Counted from the stretch's first letter, positions 52,895-60,693 are shown. The stretch is 64,000 nucleotides of DNA from Streptomyces sp. NBC_00554 (GCF_041431135.1 NZ_CP107799.1:9502501-9566500); one strand, 5' to 3'. The notes: generated from the letters alone by a model not told the origin. Numbers and translations are program-made.

Positions 52895-53884
52895 ATGCCT
52901 ACGGTCCGTCGTCCCCGTGCGCTGCGTTCCGGCGATCTCGTGGTCGTCACCGCGCCCTCGGGCCAGCTCGAGCCCGGTGAGGAGCCGCTGCTCGCTCGCG
53001 GTGTGGCGATATTGGAGCGGATGGGTTTCCGCGTGCGGGTCAGCCCGATGGTCGACCCCGCGCGGAGCCGCTGGTGGGCGGCGGGCGCTCCGGCGGAGCA
53101 GGCTGCCGAGCTCAATGCGCTGCTCCGGGATCCGGAGGTGCGGGCCATCGTCGCGCACACCGGTGGCCAGGCGACCATTGGTTATCTCGATTTGATCGAT
53201 CTGGATGCGGTCCGGGCCGACCCGAAGCCGATCCTCGGCTACAGCGACATCTCGCTGCTGCACATGGCGTTGTACGCCAAGACCGGCCTCGTCGGCTTCC
53301 ACGCCGACATCGTCACCCACGGTTTCGGCAGCGATTGGTACACGTTGGGCGACGAGGCCCGTCGGTCCGAACTCGTCGACCTCTACGCCCGTGTGCTTAC
53401 CAAGGCCGAGGCGCCGGGCGTGCTGCCGGCAAGGGGGACTTGGGAAACCTGGCGGCCGGGCCGCGCGCAGGGACCACTGGTCGGCGGCTTGCTGAACCGC
53501 CTGGTCCAGTTGCAGGCGACACCATTCGCACTGGCCGCTGAACGGTTCGACAGCGCCGTCTTGTTCTGGGAAGAGGTACAGCGGCCGGTCACGCGGATCT
53601 GGTGCGACCTGCATGCCTTGCGACTGTCCGGTGTGCTGGACCGGATCGCGGGCATGGTGGTCGGCATCCCGAGTGAGGTCACGCCCTACGAGGGCGGCGG
53701 AGACCAGGTCGGTCTGCGCGACGTTGTGCTCGACGTTCTGGCGCAGCGTGACATCCCTGTCCTCGCCCAGGTCGACTTCGGCCACACCTCGCCGAACCTG
53801 CCGCTGCCCCTCGGCGTCCGCGCACACGTGGACGCGGACAACCGGACTCTGTCCCTGCTCGAGTCGGCGGTCGCGGAACGCTGA
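52895..53884 (+). CDS. LD-carboxypeptidase, peptidase family S66 (LdcA/MccF type)
   Basis: 329 residues. Catalytic Ser117 in LGYSDIS, Glu226/227 in FWEEVQRP and His297 in FGHTSPN form the Ser-Glu-His triad of S66. Members trim the terminal D-Ala from murein tetrapeptides or, as MccF, cleave acyl-adenylate antibiotic conjugates. No signal peptide, so a cytoplasmic role. ATG 52895 follows AAGGAGG by 4-5 nt. It is a single gene between two terminators/remnants; whether it belongs to the catabolic island is unclear, and it carries none of the shared operator sites. Confidence 0.9.
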   Translation: MPTVRRPRALRSGDLVVVTAPSGQLEPGEEPLLARGVAILERMGFRVRVSPMVDPARSRWWAAGAPAEQAAELNALLRDPEVRAIVAHTGGQATIGYLDLIDLDAVRADPKPILGYSDISLLHMALYAKTGLVGFHADIVTHGFGSDWYTLGDEARRSELVDLYARVLTKAEAPGVLPARGTWETWRPGRAQGPLVGGLLNRLVQLQATPFALAAERFDSAVLFWEEVQRPVTRIWCDLHALRLSGVLDRIAGMVVGIPSEVTPYEGGGDQVGLRDVVLDVLAQRDIPVLAQVDFGHTSPNLPLPLGVRAHVDADNRTLSLLESAVAER

Positions 53885-53916
53885 GTTCTGTTGGAGATTG
53901 GCGCGGGTCCGGCGGG

Positions 53917-54478
53917 CTGCGCGAGGACGTGCTCAAGCCCTGGCAGTACCGGTCCTGGATCACCATCCGCGACCTGGACTTTCGCGCCAAGGTCCGGCGT
54001 GTTCTGGATCTGTACGCCCGCATGTTCGAGGGTGTCCCGCTCGGGCCAGACGGGTACGTCGCCTCCAGCGACGAGAAGACCTTCGTCCGAGCCCGCTGCC
54101 ATCCGACGCCGGCCCCGGGCCAGGCCCGGGCGATGCGCGTCAACCACGAGTACGGCCGCGGCGGTGCCGTGGCCTACCTTGCCGCCTACGACGTCCACCA
54201 TGCGAAGGTCTTCGGCCGCTGCGAGCCGAAGACCGGAATCGTGCCCTTCATGGCCATGGTCACTCAGGTCATGACCCAAGAGCCCTATGCAAGCGCCAGA
54301 GGTGTCCTCTGGACCGTCGACAACGGCTCCTCCCACCGGGGGAAGAAGGCCATCGACCGTCTCACCGCGGTGTTTCCGAAGGAGTTCACCACCACCGACC
54401 TGGACGATCTGCCGGCCCGACTCGACCGACACACCCCCGCCGAGCGACAAGAGGGATCCTCCACTGCCCTGGCAGGCC
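53917..54478 (+). pseudogene. IS630-family transposase remnant
   Basis: Reads as the middle and end of an IS630-type DDE transposase: KPWQYRSWITIRDLDF, ASSDEKTFVRARCHP (first catalytic Asp) and WTVDNGSSHRGKKAIDRL (second Asp), then jumps to FTTTDLDDLPARLDRHTP, the usual C-terminal tail. The segment with the third catalytic residue (SWLNQVE) is missing, so an internal deletion of roughly 60-70 codons is inferred, and the N-terminal HTH part is absent. No terminal inverted repeats were found. It cannot be active. It lies directly after the LD-carboxypeptidase stop. Confidence 0.82.
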
Positions 54479-54586
54479 GTGAGCGGTTCAGTTTTGGATC
54501 GGAGTCACAAGTCTTGGAGAAGGCGGCCGGAGTGCGGGATGCGCGCTCACGTATTCCGCACTCCGGCCGGATGTGTGCCCACGCGC

Positions 54587-54643
54587 CGTTGACATCCGCT
54601 CATCCTGAGGCCACGATCGGATCAAATGACTTGGTCATTTGAT
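54587..54643 (+). promoter_or_regulatory. Promoter and island operator of the PhyH dioxygenase gene
   Basis: TTGACA (54587-54592) and CACGAT (54612-54617, spacer 19) precede ATCAAATGAC-TTG-GTCATTTGAT (54621-54643), a perfect 10-bp inverted repeat. The half-site GTCATTTGAT is identical to the one before the Baeyer-Villiger gene. This is the most symmetric member of the operator family. Confidence 0.68.
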
Positions 54644-54739
54644 CTGCATGTTGTGTGCACTGTGCCATCGACCTCTCTCGCCCCCTCCGCCGCACCGGGC
54701 CCGGGCGAACAACATCGTTGAACTTGTGAGGGCAACACC

Positions 54740-55618
54740 ATGGGTCTCACCACACTCGAACCGACCACGACCGTGGATGACGTGTGCGATGTGATCGCGC
54801 GTGACGGCGGCGTGATCGTGAAGGACTTCATCGACAGCGAGCTCCTCGCCGCGATCAAGGCCGACCTCCTGCCGGAGCTGGAACGGGTCGGCTGGGGGCA
54901 GGACGACTTCGCCGGAGCCAAGACGCGTCGGCTCGGCGCCCTGTTCAAGCACAGTCCTCGCATGGCTGATCTCATCACCCACCCGCTGTTCTACGGTGCC
55001 GCGGAGCGCTACCTCCAGATCCCGGCCCCCGTGTGGTTCGGCGAGGAGCGCGCGGAGCTGGTTCCGAACATCCAGATCGGCGTGACGCAGCTCATCGACA
55101 TCCACCCCGGCGAGGGCTCTCAGCCGCTGCACCGGGACGACGCGGTCTGGCAGTGGCGCCACCCGGAGGGCGGTCGCCAGGCCCGGGTGCAGATCATGCT
55201 GGCCGTGACCGACTTCACCGCTGACAACGGCGGGACTCTGGTGATCCCCGGCAGCCACCTGTGGGACGACGAGCGCGGCCCCCGCCAGGAGGAGACGGTC
55301 CCGACGGAGATGACGGCGGGATCCGCGCTGATCTGGCTGGGAGCGACCTACCACGCCGGCGGCACCAACAACACCGACATCTCCCGGACCGGGCTGACCC
55401 TGACCCTCGACCTGGCCTACCTCCGGCAGGAGGAGAACCAGTACCTCTCTGTTCCCCTCGACGTCGTCAAGCAGCTGCCGGACCGTGTCCAGCGCCTTCT
55501 CGGCTACGAGGCGAGCCCGCCGTTCATGGGCTGGATCGAGGTCAACGGTGTGATGACCGACCCGCACTACGTGCTTGAGGGCGACCCGTCCTCCGCCCAG
55601 GCCGCGGCGGCATTCTAG
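54740..55618 (+). CDS. Phytanoyl-CoA dioxygenase (PhyH) family Fe(II)/2-oxoglutarate enzyme
   Basis: 292 residues, double-stranded beta-helix dioxygenase. The facial triad is His131-x-Asp133 (PLHRDD) and His205 (TYHAGG), with Arg216 (ISRTGL) for 2-oxoglutarate. PhyH enzymes hydroxylate acyl-CoAs or other small molecules at an unactivated carbon. Carrying the island operator, it probably acts in the same pathway, for example hydroxylating a branched or cyclic substrate before dehydrogenation. ATG 54740 follows GTGAGGG by about 7 nt. Confidence 0.88.
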   Translation: MGLTTLEPTTTVDDVCDVIARDGGVIVKDFIDSELLAAIKADLLPELERVGWGQDDFAGAKTRRLGALFKHSPRMADLITHPLFYGAAERYLQIPAPVWFGEERAELVPNIQIGVTQLIDIHPGEGSQPLHRDDAVWQWRHPEGGRQARVQIMLAVTDFTADNGGTLVIPGSHLWDDERGPRQEETVPTEMTAGSALIWLGATYHAGGTNNTDISRTGLTLTLDLAYLRQEENQYLSVPLDVVKQLPDRVQRLLGYEASPPFMGWIEVNGVMTDPHYVLEGDPSSAQAAAAF

Positions 55619-55696
55619 TGACCGGCCGGCTGGAGCGTGTTGTGAAAGTGCCAGTCACAGCGAGTTGTTGATGGCTACGACGGGCAAGGCGGCTTC

Positions 55697-56308
55697 CTAG
55701 AGAGCGGTGGGCCTGTCCGCATTGGTCGTCTTGGTCCTGCCGGTTGCCAGTGCTTGGACCAGCCGGCGATTCGCGTCCTGTGCGGTCATTCCCCAGTTCC
55801 ACTCGGTTTTGTGGAGCCGTAGGGAGACGACACCGTGCCATGCCGACCACAGCAGGAGTGCGGAGGCGAAGGGTGCGTCCGGGTCGACGAGCCGCGCGAG
55901 TTCGACGATGCGCGCCTGGAGGCGGGGGCCGTGCGCGGCTCTGGTCTCCGGCAGTGCGTCACCGCTCTCGAACAGGAGCTGGTACGCGCCCGGGTGGGCC
56001 GCGCCCCAGGCAATGTAGGCGTCGCCGGCGACGACCAGCTGGGTGTCGGCCTCGTCCGCGGCATCGAGCGCCGACTCGACCGCTTCGACCAGCGAGGCGT
56101 ATTCGGCGTCGAGCACCGCCGAGCGCAGGTCCGCCTCGGAGGGGAAGTGCCAGTACACGGCCGAGGGGGCCACCCCGCAGGCCCGGGCGATTGAGCGCAG
56201 CGACGGAACGGCCACCGCTTGGGGCTCCGCCAGCATGCCGATCGCGGCGGCCACGAGTTCGGAGCGCAGGTCGCGGTTGTCTGTCTTGGTCACAGATTCA
56301 TTGAACAC
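55697..56308 (-). CDS. TetR-family transcriptional regulator
   Basis: 203 residues. HTH about residues 15-60 (LVAAAIGMLAEPQAVAVPSLRSIARACGVAPSAVYWHFPSEADL), then a TetR_C domain of the WHG type. GTG 56308 is supported by TATCAT (56320-56315 on the minus strand) 6 nt before it, a leaderless arrangement; GTG 56293 is an alternative. It is divergent from the EthD gene with two palindromic operators between them, so it surely controls itself and that gene. It is convergent with the PhyH gene. Confidence 0.9.
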   Translation of the reverse strand: MFNESVTKTDNRDLRSELVAAAIGMLAEPQAVAVPSLRSIARACGVAPSAVYWHFPSEADLRSAVLDAEYASLVEAVESALDAADEADTQLVVAGDAYIAWGAAHPGAYQLLFESGDALPETRAAHGPRLQARIVELARLVDPDAPFASALLLWSAWHGVVSLRLHKTEWNWGMTAQDANRRLVQALATGRTKTTNADRPTAL

Positions 56309-56342
56309 CCGTTCATGATAGCTTGCAATGAACAGGTGTTCA
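56302..56342. promoter_or_regulatory. Paired TetR operators between tetR and the EthD gene
   Basis: TGAAC-ACCC-GTTCA (56302-56315) and TGAACA-GG-TGTTCA (56329-56342) are two palindromes 27 bp apart centre to centre. Together they also form a 15-bp inverted repeat with one mismatch. The first overlaps the start codon and -10 of the tetR gene. Confidence 0.75.
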
Positions 56343-56358
56343 GGAAGGTGGTAGCGAC

Positions 56359-56691
56359 ATGCTCAGGCTGATGACGGTGATCAGGAAGCGCCCGGAGATT
56401 TCCACGGAGGACTTTCGCCGATTCATGGAACTGGAGTACGGACCGACCTATGTGGCGCTTCCCCAGGTCAAGGAGTACGTGCAGTACTACCTGACGGACC
56501 TCGTGACGGACGGGGAGGAGGAGCCGATCGACGCGATCGTGCGGATCGGCTTCGAGTCGGAGACGGAGATGCGTGAGGCCCTCGCAACCGAGGAATACCG
56601 GAAAGCGCACGAACTGCGGACGGCCTACATGCGGGAGACGTCCGTCGGTATTCATTCGGCCGTTCTGGACCGCAGGGTGCAGTTGGTCTAG
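56359..56691 (+). CDS. EthD-domain protein
   Basis: 110 residues, one ferredoxin-like EthD/ABM-type domain (LMTVIRKRPEISTEDFRRFMELEYGPTY, then IDAIVRIGFESETEMREAL). EthD proteins accompany oxygenase systems such as ether-degrading cytochrome P450 EthB and are sometimes isomerases or decarboxylases. It is controlled by the divergent TetR through paired palindromes and has GGAAGG about 12 nt before ATG 56359. Its exact chemistry cannot be inferred. Confidence 0.85.
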   Translation: MLRLMTVIRKRPEISTEDFRRFMELEYGPTYVALPQVKEYVQYYLTDLVTDGEEEPIDAIVRIGFESETEMREALATEEYRKAHELRTAYMRETSVGIHSAVLDRRVQLV

Positions 56692-56716
56692 GGAGCGTTG
56701 CGGCAGTGCTGGTTGC

Positions 56717-56960
56717 ACCCGTCTCGCCTACAGCGAGATCCACGCCCACGAGAGAGAAGGCGCTCACCTGCGCCGCCTTCCTGCGACGGGCCGCGGCCTT
56801 CTTCGCCGCATTGGGTATCGACCGCGTCGAACGGGTCCTGACCAACAACGCCTGGCCCTCCCGCTAGAGCTTTGCCTGGCGCCAGGCCCTGACCGACCTC
56901 GGCGCGGCCGGCAAACTCACCCGCGCCTACCGGCCGCAGACCAACGGCAAGGTCGAGAGT
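56717..56960 (+). pseudogene. IS481-family transposase remnant
   Basis: A short piece of an IS481 rve-type transposase is readable: TRLAYSEIHAHE, a frameshift near 56755, then CAAFLRRAAAFFAALGIDRVERVLTNNAW, a TAG stop at 56865-56867, and ALTDLGAAGKLTRAYRPQTNGKVE. The DNN and the RPQTNGKVE motif with the final catalytic Glu are typical. Both ends of the gene are missing and no inverted repeats were seen. It is inactive and follows the EthD gene by 25 nt. Confidence 0.82.
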
Positions 56961-57036
56961 CAACAACTCCGCGGGTCAATACACGACTGCCCGCCACCGG
57001 CCCGTCAGGGGGGACGGCTCGTGGTGGGGCGCCCCG

Positions 57037-57078
57037 GGGGGCTTGTCCGCTCGATGAGGTTCGAGCGGGCAAGCCCCC
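57037..57078. terminator. 18-bp hairpin
   Basis: 57037-57054 (GGGGGCTTGTCCGCTCGA) pairs with 57061-57078 with one G-U pair around a 6-nt loop. Probably a terminator for the leftward acyl-CoA synthetase gene or for the relict gene beside it. Confidence 0.7.
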
Positions 57079-57151
57079 ATGCTCGTTCTTGGCGGCGGAA
57101 CTCCGGGACGGGACCGGGACCTGTTTCACCTCGACCGCAACGGAGGCCCAA

Positions 57152-57258
57152 CTGACGGTCGGTGACCTCTCGTTCGAGGCGCTCGACCTCGTTTCGTACC
57201 TGGATCACGCGGCCCTGGCGTACGGCGACCGGGCGGCCGTGGTGACGGCGATCGGCGA
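57152..57258 (+). pseudogene. Possible N-terminal fragment of an acyl-CoA synthetase gene
   Basis: The frame reads LTVGDLSFEALDLVSYLDHAALAYGDRAAVV, which looks like the first 30 residues of an AMP-dependent acyl-CoA ligase (SFLxRAAxVYGDRxAVV pattern), then loses similarity. No start codon or downstream continuation is seen. It lies between the IS481 remnant and the 3' end of the intact synthetase gene, opposite in direction. Low confidence. Confidence 0.3.
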
Positions 57259-57332
57259 GGGACGTGCCTGCCCTCGCCGGCGCGGAGCCCATGAGTCCGC
57301 AACCTGGTGTCGCCACGGCCGCGCTCTCCTCA

Positions 57333-58964
57333 TCAGCCGTGCACGCGATGAGTGCGGCCGGCCCACTCCGGCTCGCGCAGGGCGAACTTCTGGATCTTCC
57401 CGGTCGAGGTCTTCGGCAGTTCGGTCACGAGGTCGACGTTCCGCGGAGCCTTATAGCGGGCGATCTTCGTTCGCACGTGCTCGATCAGCTCTGCCTCGGT
57501 GGCCTGCAGGCCCGCTTTGAGTACGACGAACGCCTTCGGCCGCTCGCCCCACTTCTCGTCCGGCACTCCGATCACCGCGACCTCGAGGACCGCCTCGTGG
57601 CTCATCAGCGCTTGTTCCACCTCGATGGTGGAGATGTTCTCGCCGCCGGAGATCACCACGTCCTTGGCGCGGTCGCGCAACTCCACGTAGCCGTCGGGGT
57701 GCATGACGCCGAGGTCGCCGCTGTGGAACCATCCGCCACCGAAGGCCTTGGCAGTGCCCTCCGGATCGCAGTAGTAGCCCGCCATCACGTTGTTGCCCCG
57801 CATCACGATCTCGCCCATGGAACTGCCGTCGGCCGGTACGTCGACCATGTCCTCGTCCACGACGCGCAGGCCCTCGGTCTGGATCATGCCGACGCCCTGA
57901 CGGGCTTGGACCACCGCCCTTTCGTCGGGTGGAAGGGTGGACCACTGCGGTTGGGCCTGGCAGACGGAGTACGGGCCATAGGTCTCGGTCAGTCCGTAGA
58001 CGTGCACGATCCCGAAACCCATGCGCTCCATCTGCAGGATCGTCGTGGGGCTCGGCGGCGCACCCGCGGTGGTGATCACCAGCCGGTAGTCGAGATGGCC
58101 GGCCTGCGCCGCGTTCAGGATCGTGGTGACCACGGTCGGCGCCCCGTTGAGGTGGGTGACCCGGTGTTTGCGGATCTGCTGCCAGATCGCGTCGCCGCGC
58201 ACCTCGCGCAGACATACGTGTGTCCCACCGATGCCGGTGACCGCCCACGGCGTACACCAGCCGTTGCAATGGAACATCGGCAGTGTCCACAGATAGACGC
58301 TGTCCTGGTGATGGGAGGAGTGGACGATCTCCCCGAAGGAGTTCAGGTAGGCGCCCCGGTGGGTGTAGACGACCCCCTTGGGGCGGCCGGTCGTTCCCGA
58401 GGTGTAGTTGATGGAGATCGGCGCGAGTTCGTCCTCGACCGACCAGTCCATGGGGTCGTCGGAACCACGGGCCGTGAAGTCGGCGTAACTCACCAGCCGC
58501 GATCCGACAGCCGCGCTCGCCGTTGCGTCCGTGCCCACCCCCGCCTCGGTGTCCTCGAACACGATGACCTCGGTGACCGTCGTGACGTCCTGGACGGCGG
58601 CCGCGACCGTGGAGAGGAAGGCCGAGTCAGTGACCAGTACCTTCGCGCCGGAGTGGTCGAGGATGTAGGCGATCTCCTCGGCGGAGAGTCTGGTGTTGAC
58701 GGCGACAAGCACGGCTCGGGCCAGCGGTACCGCGAAGTGCGCGACGAGCATCTCGGGCAGGTTCGGCATGAGGTAGGCGACTCGGTCGCCGTCCTGCACA
58801 CCGCTCGCGCGAAGGGCTTGGGCTACGCGGGTCGCCTGGGTGGCGAGTTCGCCGTAGCTCAGGCTCCTGTTCCCGTAGACGATTCCCGGCTTGTCGGGCC
58901 ATACGCGGGCCGTCCTGTCCAAGAAGGACAGCGGCGTCAACGGAGTGTGGGAGACGGCGTTCAT
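57333..58964 (-). CDS. AMP-forming acyl-CoA synthetase
   Basis: 543 residues. The AMP-binding signature YTSGTTGRPKG (187-197), GLTETYGP, the hinge region YVELRDRAKDVVISGGENIS and the adenylation Lys in PKTSTGKIQK near residue 526 make it a complete acyl-CoA ligase, closest in look to medium-chain or 3-methylmercaptopropionyl-CoA ligases. It would activate the acid released by the esterase for beta-oxidation. ATG 58964 is followed directly by the SFLDRTARVWPDK helix. Its promoter carries the island operator in the -35 region. Divergent from tetR at 59192. Confidence 0.92.
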   Translation of the reverse strand: MNAVSHTPLTPLSFLDRTARVWPDKPGIVYGNRSLSYGELATQATRVAQALRASGVQDGDRVAYLMPNLPEMLVAHFAVPLARAVLVAVNTRLSAEEIAYILDHSGAKVLVTDSAFLSTVAAAVQDVTTVTEVIVFEDTEAGVGTDATASAAVGSRLVSYADFTARGSDDPMDWSVEDELAPISINYTSGTTGRPKGVVYTHRGAYLNSFGEIVHSSHHQDSVYLWTLPMFHCNGWCTPWAVTGIGGTHVCLREVRGDAIWQQIRKHRVTHLNGAPTVVTTILNAAQAGHLDYRLVITTAGAPPSPTTILQMERMGFGIVHVYGLTETYGPYSVCQAQPQWSTLPPDERAVVQARQGVGMIQTEGLRVVDEDMVDVPADGSSMGEIVMRGNNVMAGYYCDPEGTAKAFGGGWFHSGDLGVMHPDGYVELRDRAKDVVISGGENISTIEVEQALMSHEAVLEVAVIGVPDEKWGERPKAFVVLKAGLQATEAELIEHVRTKIARYKAPRNVDLVTELPKTSTGKIQKFALREPEWAGRTHRVHG

Positions 58965-59005
58965 GAACGTCCTCCTGGCAGCAGCGGCAAGAGACAGCGG
59001 TCATC

Positions 59006-59053
59006 ACCGTATTCAGCACCCTAGGTTCTGGTCAAGTGATCAAGTCATAGGAT
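59006..59053 (-). promoter_or_regulatory. Promoter and island operator of the acyl-CoA synthetase gene
   Basis: On the minus strand TTGACC (59035-59030), 18 bp, TACGGT (59011-59006). The operator-like GTCAAGTGAT followed by CAAGTCATAGGAT (59031-59053) overlaps the -35 and matches the PhyH site in about 15 of 23 positions. A weaker relative, ATGACTCAGAC...GATC, lies at 59159-59177 before the divergent tetR. Confidence 0.55.
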
Positions 59054-59191
59054 CGACTCCTCGCCCGGCTGGGGAACGCGGAGGTCGCCTGCCTGATCCG
59101 GACATGTGTCTGCTCGTCGCAGACGGTAGAGGTCTAGACTACGTAGCGACTCGTTCATATGACTCAGACAAAAGATCAGGGAGGTCCTCGG

Positions 59192-59794
59192 ATGGCTCGG
59201 GTTCCCATGGATCAGCGCCGACAGGACTACATCGAGGCAACGGTGCGGGTGATTGGGGAGCGTGGAGTGCGCGGTGCGACGACTCGTCGTATCGCCGACG
59301 CGGCCCAAGCGCCTCTGGCTACTCTGCATTACGTTTTCCATACCAAGGAGCAGCTGTTTTTCGCCGTTTTTGAACACGCTTCAGATCAATTGCTCGAACG
59401 GATCGGCGCGAGCAAGGAGAGCTCCGGCCTGGGGGAAACTGCGGCGTCACTCCTGGTCACCACGATGGACTGGTACTTGGAGAACGACGGCTACGCGCGT
59501 GCGCAGTTCGACCTGTACATGTGGGCGCTGCGGCAGGAGAGCACGCATCCGGGGTTGGCCACCCGGGCCTACGACCTCTTCATCGACCGGTTCGCCGAGG
59601 TGCTGCGTAAGGCTCTGGGGGACGACGATGACGCGGAACTCGTGAAGCCGCTTGCTCGAATGGTGGCCTCGCATCTTGATGGTCTTTGTCTGCAATGGCA
59701 TGGATACGGCGACCGCGCCCGGTTGGATGCCGATGTTGCCCTGGCGGGGGAGGCAATCGAACTGCTCGTGGAGTCGCGACGCAGGCGGAAGTAG
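59192..59794 (+). CDS. TetR-family transcriptional regulator
   Basis: 200 residues. HTH about residues 12-55 (IEATVRVIGERGVRGATTRRIADAAQAPLATLHYVFHTKEQLF), TetR_C follows. ATG 59192 has GGGAGG about 7 nt upstream; ATG 59159 is less likely. It is divergent from the acyl-CoA synthetase gene, and a weak copy of the island operator overlaps its leader, so it is a candidate regulator of the whole 46-59 kb regulon. It is convergent with the next tetR gene. Confidence 0.9.
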   Translation: MARVPMDQRRQDYIEATVRVIGERGVRGATTRRIADAAQAPLATLHYVFHTKEQLFFAVFEHASDQLLERIGASKESSGLGETAASLLVTTMDWYLENDGYARAQFDLYMWALRQESTHPGLATRAYDLFIDRFAEVLRKALGDDDDAELVKPLARMVASHLDGLCLQWHGYGDRARLDADVALAGEAIELLVESRRRRK

Positions 59795-59805
59795 TCACAT
59801 TGAGC

Positions 59806-59847
59806 TGGCAGGGTACTGAATTCCCCATCCTGGGGTACTCGGTGCCA
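59806..59847. promoter_or_regulatory. Degenerate copy of the acyl-CoA dehydrogenase operator at the 3' end of tetR
   Basis: GGGTACTCGGTGCCA (59833-59847) matches one arm of the 60626-60663 palindrome in 14 of 15 bases. The left arm is degenerate with a 5-nt insertion. It ends at the tetR stop codon, between two convergent tetR genes, where no promoter is expected. Confidence 0.5.
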
Positions 59848-60579
59848 TCATGCCTCGTCGAGCGCAGCCTCGATACCCTGGATGACCCGCCACATCGGAC
59901 CCTTGCGCCTGGAGATGAGCACGATCACGTCTTCCTTGTCGTCCCGGCCGTCGATTCCGCGTCCGGCCGGGTCCTCGCTCCAGGTGTCGCGCACATAGTC
60001 GAGCGCGTGGTCGACGTCCTTGATGGCGTCGCCCCGGCCGCCTGAGCGGAGCCATGAGCGCAGAGCGTGGTTGTGGGCGGCGACCACGGACGCCGCGATG
60101 ACGTCGGAGCGCAGCGTTCCGTCCGGCCGGGCGGCGTATCGGGCACGGAGATACTCGGCGAGAGTGCGCTCGTACCGCCACACCACGGACAGTTCGTGGG
60201 CGCGGAGGCCGGGCACCTTCTTCGTCAGACGGTAACGCTGCACGGAGAAGGCGGGGTTCTCGGCATACATGCGCAGTACGAGTCGGGCGGCGTCGCAGAC
60301 GTGCGCCACGGGGTCGCCGTCAGGGCTCTGCTGCTGGAGGAACTCGGTCATGTCCGTCAGGCAACGCTCGTGGTCGGGGAAGACCACGTCCTCCTTGGAG
60401 GGGAAGTAGCGGAAGAAGGATCTGCGGCCCACCCCCGCGAGCGCGACGATGTCGTCGATCGTGGTCTGCTCGAATCCGCGCTCCAGGAACAGCTGGAAGG
60501 CCGCTGCGATGAGGGACTCCCGCATTGCGGGCTTCGCAGCCCCGCCGGTGTCACTGTGCGTGCCCCGCTCCTCGCTCAT
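59848..60579 (-). CDS. TetR-family transcriptional regulator of the downstream acyl-CoA dehydrogenase genes
   Basis: 243 residues. HTH about residues 20-60 (LIAAAFQLFLERGFEQTTIDDIVALAGVGRRSFFRYFPSKEDVVF), C-terminal domain of the MftR/TetR_C type. ATG 60579 is preferred over ATG 60591 because TATGTT lies exactly 7 nt before it, a leaderless arrangement. It is divergent from an acyl-CoA dehydrogenase gene with a perfect 15-bp palindrome between them, the presumed operator. The ligand is likely an acyl-CoA. Confidence 0.9.
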   Translation of the reverse strand: MSEERGTHSDTGGAAKPAMRESLIAAAFQLFLERGFEQTTIDDIVALAGVGRRSFFRYFPSKEDVVFPDHERCLTDMTEFLQQQSPDGDPVAHVCDAARLVLRMYAENPAFSVQRYRLTKKVPGLRAHELSVVWRYERTLAEYLRARYAARPDGTLRSDVIAASVVAAHNHALRSWLRSGGRGDAIKDVDHALDYVRDTWSEDPAGRGIDGRDDKEDVIVLISRRKGPMWRVIQGIEAALDEA

Positions 60580-60618
60580 GATGTGGAACATAACACCCGG
60601 CTCTCAGGCGTCACGACA

Positions 60619-60663
60619 TTGTCTGTGGCACTGAGTACCCTTATCGTGGGGTACTCAGTGCCA
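60619..60663. promoter_or_regulatory. Promoter and perfect palindromic TetR operator of the acyl-CoA dehydrogenase operon
   Basis: TGGCACTGAGTACCC (60626-60640) and its exact complement (60649-60663) flank an 8-nt spacer. TTGTCT (60619-60624) and TTATCG (60641-60646) could be the -35 and -10, 16 bp apart, so binding blocks the rightward promoter. Confidence 0.75.
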
Positions 60664-60693
60664 TTCCCGTCGATCGTCGTGAAGGGTGTGCCC

